Made by a program: the position numbers and the translations under genes. Shown here piece after piece: positions 58,184 to 64,000 of a stretch of DNA of 64,000 nucleotides (positions are counted from its first letter, which is position 1; each line of letters opens with the position of its first letter). This stretch comes from Lunularia cruciata (lineage: Eukaryota > Streptophyta > Marchantiopsida > Lunulariales > Lunulariaceae). The stretch lies in NCBI GenBank assembly GCA_948567375.1, contig OX419760.1, positions 11,780,001-11,844,000 on the forward strand. Reading direction: 5' to 3'. The notes beneath the pieces are model-generated. The model did not search any database and was not told where the DNA came from. It saw nothing but the letters and a program-made list of their open reading frames with translations.

Positions 58184-58422
58184 TGATGGAGATAATCTTT
58201 CAACTTATGGATACACTATCCATGAGAGTTAGATTAATATGCACTCTAGGATTTGATGTTGCTATAGAAATCTTGGAGTAACCTGAACCTTTTGTGTTCC
58301 CTAGAGTGGATTATTCTCAGATGGTGTTAGTCATATATATACTCTATTAGTTATAGAGTGAGAGAAAAGAAAAGAGAAGAAGAAAAAAAATTGAGAGAAT
58401 AGAAAGATAGTGAGGAGTTAAG

Positions 58423-61400
58423 ATGGGGAACTTCTGGTTTTCTTTGGCAAGGATGGAGAAGATGTGGAAGCCTTTATGAGAGACTTCATGAGAGCTTGTA
58501 TAGGAAACAATGAGAGGAGGAAGAATGAGTGGGCCTCATTATTACCAGATTTCTTTGAGGATGCAACACTTACATGGTATGAGTCAGAAAACCAAAAGAG
58601 AGAGAGGAGAGATGGGGAAGAAGAGTCTTGGGAGAGTTTGACTTCAACACTCATTGAAAACTTTCTTTCAGATGAGAGTTATGAGAAATTGATGAGTGAG
58701 GTTACCTTTCTCAAACAAGGAGATGGAGAGAAGGTGAGAGTCTATGTGGAAAGAGTGTAAAAGTTAGAGTCCAGATTTTGCATAGTGTTGAGGAAGGGTG
58801 GGGATGATATGGAGACTACTATAATTGTCGTAGAGGCCATGCTCACCAAAAATTTTGTGGGAGTGTTGAGACCACAAATAAGAAGTAAGGTGAGATATGA
58901 GAAACCTTCTTCCAAGGTTGAAGCTATCAAGATTACAATTCGTATGGAGGAGAGTTTGGAAGGGGATGAGAGTGATTAGGTGGTGAAGGAGGTTGTGCAT
59001 CCTCCTCAAGGCTACAAGTATGGTGGAACTTCTGATACTTTGGTGGCAAGGGTTGCACCACAAGTAGAAGTTGCTCCAGTTCTTGCACCTCCACCAAAGG
59101 ACCCACTTCAAACCATCACAAAACAACTTGCAGATCTCAAGATCAATGTGGCGCAACTATGGGAGAAGAGAGAGGTGGATCAGAATGTTGGGAGAGGGCC
59201 TAGGAGTTACAGAAACTATCCATACAGGGGAGGCTAACCAGCCAAAAATTTCAATGATAGAAATTATTTTGATTGTGGAGGAAGAGGTCATATCCAAAGG
59301 AATTGCCCAAATTCCACTTACCATGGAGGAAGGAGTTATGAGAGAGCCAATAGAGGGAAAGAGGGAGGTAGTGAAACCCAAGTGGCTCCTAATCCAAAAA
59401 AAGATAAGGGGATAGCATCCATAGATGTGGTTGAGAGTAAGTTTGAGAAGGGAGAGTGCTCAAACTCCAAGGGTCTTAATTTGGAGCTTTTGGCACAAGA
59501 GAAGAAGAGAGCTCATTTTGTAGAGGATGTTCACTCTTCTCAAGGATTTCTCCAAGCAAGGATACTCCTATGTCTACTAGGAGCACTCGGACATCAACAC
59601 CATCAACAACAAAGACTCCAAGGAAGAAGTTGGAGATGGAGGATTTCTTGATTTCAAAGCAACAATGGAACTACAATGTGTTGGAGGATGTTGGTAGTCA
59701 CAAGGCTAACATCACAGTGGGCCAATTGATTGCTTTGAAACCTACCTTGAAAAAGGAGCTTAGAGGTGGTTTGAGTTCTACAAGGAGCAAGAAGAAGAAG
59801 AAGGAAAAAGTTCCAATATCAATGGGGGTGGTGGATGCCAAGCCAGCACCATGGGAGGCTTGTGAATTTGCCTCCAAGATTGATGTGAGAGTGAATGGTC
59901 ACAACATCAAGGATGCACTTGTTGATGAAAGATCAACAATGAATGCCATATCAGAAAGGTTGATGAAGAAGTTGGGTATGATACCCTCAAGACCTGCAAC
60001 ATTTGTGGTGAGCATGGCAAACAAGCAACAAGTTTGACCAGTAGGGGTGATGGATAAAGTGATTTTCAATTATGGGAGTTCAAAATCTCATGACTTTCCA
60101 AGTCTTGAAGGATTCAAGCTATGAATTACTTCTTGGGAGGCTATGGTTGAGAGCAACACGCATAACTGATAGATGACACAAAGGGTACTTGAGGATTAGG
60201 CCATCAAACCATAGAGTCACAGTTCCTATGACTAACATCACCAACACTTCACATTCAGATACACTATATTCTGATTATTGGGAATCAGATTCTGAAAAAG
60301 GAACTTCAGATGTGGACACAAGCATGGAGGAGGAGACTTCCACGGAGGAGGATGAATCTGAATTGGATTTAGATGTGTATCCCTTGTGTGATATGGATTT
60401 TGCACCTAAGCCAGAGGTTTTGAAGGACCTAGATGAATCACCATTGACATTTGAGGAGGTAGAGAGAAGGTTAGCTACCCTCAAGTATGGCCCAAATGTT
60501 ACCAAGGAGGAGAAGGTGAGATTTGAGGAGATTTTTTGCAAGTTCATCCATGTGTTTGCTTTTATTTACAAGGATTTGAAGGAAGTCACCTTGGAAGAGC
60601 ACAAGATAGAGGTGGAGTTCACATGCAAGACCAATCTGCCAAAAGCAACGTCGCATTAGCCCACCAATATCTTTGGTTGTGAAGGAAAAGATTGATAAGC
60701 TCAAGGAGGCTAGAATTATCTTTGAGGTGGAGAATTCAGAATGGGTGTCTCCAATTGTCATTGTGAAGAAAAAGAATGGCAAGCTTTGGGTATGTGTGGA
60801 TTACAAGAAGCTCAATGTTGTTACCAAGAAGGACTACTACCCATTACCATTCATTGATGAGATCTTAGAGGAGGTTGCAGGTCATGAGAGGTACAGTTTT
60901 GGAGATGGTCTTAGTGGATATAACCAAATCAAGATTGCACCAGAGCACCAACATCTCACCACATTCACCACACCTTGGGTCACCACACGCTTTCAAGGTC
61001 ATGCCTTTTGGGCTTTGCAATGCTCTAGCCACATTCCAACAGTTCATGAACAAGGTATTTAAACCTTTCATTGGGAAATTTGTGAGAGAATTCATTGATG
61101 ACTTTTGTGTCTATGGGAGCAAGGAGGAGCACTTTGAGCATCTAATCAAGATCTTGCAACGCTTGGATGAGGCAAATGCATCACTCAACTCAAAGAAGTG
61201 CATTTTTGGATGTGAAGAAGGTCTACTTTTAGGACATATCATCTCCAAGGATGGAATAGCAGTTGATCTTGAGAAGGTGAGGAAAATCTGAGACCTTCCA
61301 TTCCCTTCAGGCTTGACAAAGTTACGCCAATTCTTGGGGATGGTTAGATACTATAGGAGGTTCAACTTTTCACTTTCCAACAAGGCTTTTGCATTGACCA

Positions 61401-63242
61401 TCTACATGAAGGTGGGTGTAGATTACATGGTGATTTTGGAGGACAAGGAGGCTCTCAAAGCTTTTGAGGAGCTCAAGCAATCCCTTATTGTAGCTCCAAT
61501 TCTTGCTAAACCTAATTGGAGTAAGCCTTTCATCCTCTACAATGATGCTTTTGATGTACCTATAGGATGCACTCTTAGTCAATTAGACCAAGATGGGCAA
61601 ATCATCCAATAGCTTATGCTAGTAGGCAGATGGTTTCAGCAAAAAAGAACTACTCTATCAAGGAGAGAGAAGGGTTGGCAGTGATCTTTGGTCTCAAGAA
61701 GTTTAGACACTACTTGATTGGACGGAAAGCCTCCATTGTCACGGATCACAAGGCTTTGAAGTACATCTTCAACCAGCCAAATGTTGAAGGGAGACTAGCA
61801 AGGTGGATGATACTCTTGTCTGAGTGACTACACCATTGAGGATAGGCCAGGAAAGAAACATGCAAATGCTGATTTGTTATCTAGCGCCTATGATCATGAT
61901 GGAGATGAGCCAGTGGAATTCCTTCCTGGATGAGGAGCTCATGACAGTCTCAGTCACTCAAGAGGTTCCAATGGAATACAAGGAGATTGTGGATTAAGTG
62001 ACAAGAGGTAACTATCTAGAAGGGATGCATGCTAGGGAGAGGAAGGCCCTTGCAAAAAGATCTAGACCTTACACAATGGTGGAAAATATTCTTTTTCACC
62101 AAGGAGCAGATGGTCTACTTTGAAGAGCAATGGGTAAGAAAGAGTCTATCCTACTTATAAAGGAGTTTCATGAAGGTTTAGTGTGTGGAGGACGCTTTGC
62201 AAGAAAGGTGATTGCTTTCAAGATTCTAGATGCACGTTACCATTGGAGAGGGATTTTCAAGGATTGTCTTGATTATTGCAAAACTTTTCATGTTTGTCAA
62301 GCTTTTGCTAGAAAGTCTACATCCATTCCACCACTTTAGATCAATTCCTTTGCTAGTACCTTTTGAGAAGTGGAGAATTGATTTTGTAGGTCCTCTCAAT
62401 AGAACCCCAAGGAACAATCGGTATATTGTGGGAGTTATTGATTATCTTACCAAGTGGGTGGAGGCTAGACCATTAAGGGACAAGAATGAAGATGAAGTTG
62501 GTAAATTTCCTTATGAATGCATTATCACTAGGTTTAGATGCCCTTTAGAGTTGGTTTCTGATAGAGGAGGAGAGTTTACAGGAAGCATTACTACAGCCAT
62601 GCTATGACATTTCTCTATCACACATAGAGTAACTACATCCTATAAGCCAAATTCCAATGGCTTGGCAGAAAGAACCAATCAGCCCTTGTGCATGATGTTG
62701 GCCAAAGATGCATAAATGGAAGGGGCTAAACATCAATGGGACAAGAAGATTCATGCAATTTTGTGGGACTATAGTACAACCATGAAGACTTCCATTGGGT
62801 ATTCTCCATTTCAATTGGTATATGGTATTGATTCTACCTTACCGATTCACTTTGATCTTCCTTCCTTCCAAAGCATTCATAGGAGATTGAAGAAAGCACA
62901 AGGAGGTGATGTAGAGAAGTCAAGAAAGGAATAACTCATGGAGTTGGAAGAGGCAAGAGCAATTGCTATGGTTCAAGTGGAGCAAGCCCAAAAGAAACAA
63001 AAGGAGAGCTATACAAGAGGCAAGGCAAGAAGAAGTTGGAGCCTTTCAAAGAAGGTGATTGGGTAATGTTGTTTGATTCTATTCAATTCAAAAGAGTGCA
63101 AAAGAAGTTTTTGCCTAAGTACTTTGGACCTTTCATAGTGGAGAAGGTGTAGGGCAATGACACCTATGATCTCAAGGAGTTGGGAGGAAGATACTTTGAT
63201 AGGATTAACCATGATAAGTTGAAGATATATCATAGACGATAG
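58423..63242 (+). pseudogene. Gag-Pol of family A, broken copy
   Basis: It is collinear with the intact 1608-aa protein. The ATG (58423) is followed within eight bases by a one-base deletion. Open pieces cover gag (58464-58979), the knuckle-protease region (58980-60037, where the protease DGG reads DER), the acidic linker (60189-60659), RT (60673-61291, FIDD kept), RNase H (61313-61827) and integrase (62130-62934). Stops and frameshifts separate them. Integrase keeps VSDRGGEF and GLAERTNQ. Confidence 0.9.
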
Positions 63243-63290
63243 AGAGACCTTCACTTTGAGGACAAAGTGAAAACTTAGTCCGGCGGTAAA

Positions 63291-63979
63291 TGTAACACCC
63301 ATTTGTGCATGTATGTGGTATTGTGATATTTAGCTTGGTATTACAAGTACTTGAGAGATATTATTTATATAGAGATAAAGGAAGGTTCTACATTAGTCAT
63401 GATTAGCTAACGTTAGTCATAGCTTAGATAGAGGGGACCTTACTTTAGAGGAAGTGGAAAAGATGAGCACCATTATTTTGGATTCTAGTGTGTTGACTTG
63501 GTATTATTCCTAGGTGTTTGGCTTTGAGGAAAGAGTTGAGAACTCTTGGGCTCGTAAGTATTTTTTTAGGATTCTTCTCTAGTCCAAGGATAACACATGT
63601 GAAGGAATCCTTGACTTAGTGGTTGGGTCAAGATAAGATCACATGCTAGTGGAATATGCCAATGTGAATGGATATTCCTTTATACTTTTTGACTTTACTT
63701 AACTTTTAGTCTAGTAACTTGAGTTACTATGGTAATTAGTAACTTTGGTACGTAAGTATTTCACAAGTATATAAACAAAGGGTGAGGAGGTACTCATCAT
63801 CCTTTCATTTGCAACTATCTCTATCTCATTGAGTTCTCTAGTGAGCAACGTCTTGAGTCTTTGAGTGTTAGCCTTGGAGGAATATGATGGAGTTGGGGTT
63901 CCTTGCCTTCTTAGTCCATGGTGCGCTACCATAATAGCCATCAGAGGTTCATCCTGAGTGAGAGATAGGCCGGCTTATA
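63291..63979 (+). repeat. 3' LTR of the decayed family-A element
   Basis: This 689-bp LTR begins TGTAACACCC after CGGCGGTAAA and ends GGCTTATA, followed by GTAC. Confidence 0.9.
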
Positions 63980-64000
63980 GTACCTACCATTACTTTTTAT
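63980..64000 (+). pseudogene. Family D sequence resuming after the insertion
   Basis: The last 21 bases (GTACCTACCATTACTTTTTA..) match the D sequence that follows the same point in the left copy (minus strand, about 10870-10891). This fixes the insertion site. Confidence 0.6.

Larger units (their letters stand above)
56171..63979 (+). mobile_element. Family A element, full-length but decayed
   Basis: The element is about 7.8 kb with LTRs 56171-56862 and 63291-63979. The primer site is TGGTTCCGTCTTCGGGACC, and the leader ORF, gag-pol and polypurine region are collinear with the young copy at 2503-10305. LTRs differ visibly, and the 5' LTR start is now TATACC. Target copies are ATAC (56167-56170) and GTAC (63980-63983). 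The related family D copy at about 10880-10895 shows the empty site. Coding frames are broken throughout. Confidence 0.92.

Overview
This is nuclear DNA of a land plant. It holds two intron-containing genes for early nodulin-like (phytocyanin-fold) cell-surface proteins, set in a thick bed of nested LTR retrotransposons. The species cannot be named from the sequence. The element types (a Ty3-type element carrying a cytosine methyltransferase-like domain, a non-LTR element with a restriction-like endonuclease tail, phytocyanin genes with three introns) fit a non-flowering lineage such as a lycophyte, fern or gymnosperm better than a typical angiosperm, but that is inference.

Left block (1-27500). 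The oldest layer is a minus-strand LTR element, called D here. Its LTR lies at 24956-27500 plus 12373-12432, its gag at about 10880-12370, its protease region at 10306-10450 and 1870-2502, a C5-methyltransferase-like region at about 665-1640, and reverse transcriptase running off the window at position 1. Four insertions broke it or its passengers. A Ty1/copia element (12433-24955) entered the D LTR. A family-A solo LTR (16699-17369) and a chromovirus (17442-24017) then entered the copia element. A chromovirus-type solo LTR (26577-27160) entered the D LTR. Finally a complete family-A Ty3-type element (2503-10305) entered the D protease region. That element has 679-bp LTRs that read as identical and an unbroken 1608-aa gag-pol, so it is very young.

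Middle block (27501-39700). Decayed repeat DNA is followed by a second D LTR (31346-32951), a decayed chromovirus (32983-38503) and the 3' part of a non-LTR retrotransposon.

Gene island (about 39.7-50.7 kb). Base composition changes here: CpG becomes common and the retroelement signatures stop. Two paralogous genes face each other tail to tail, ENODL-1 (42258-43757, +) and ENODL-2 (47126-48853, -). Each has four exons in the same phases, and each encodes a secreted, probably GPI-anchored protein that has lost the copper ligands.

Right block (50.7-64 kb). A possible TIR element containing a non-LTR tail, a 200-bp tandem duplication and a copia remnant come first. Then comes a third D copy (LTR 53037-54708 and gag), interrupted by an older, broken family-A element (56171-63979). 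The last 21 bases return to D.

No tRNA, rRNA or CRISPR was seen. Apart from the two ENODL genes, the only intact coding potential lies in the young family-A element.
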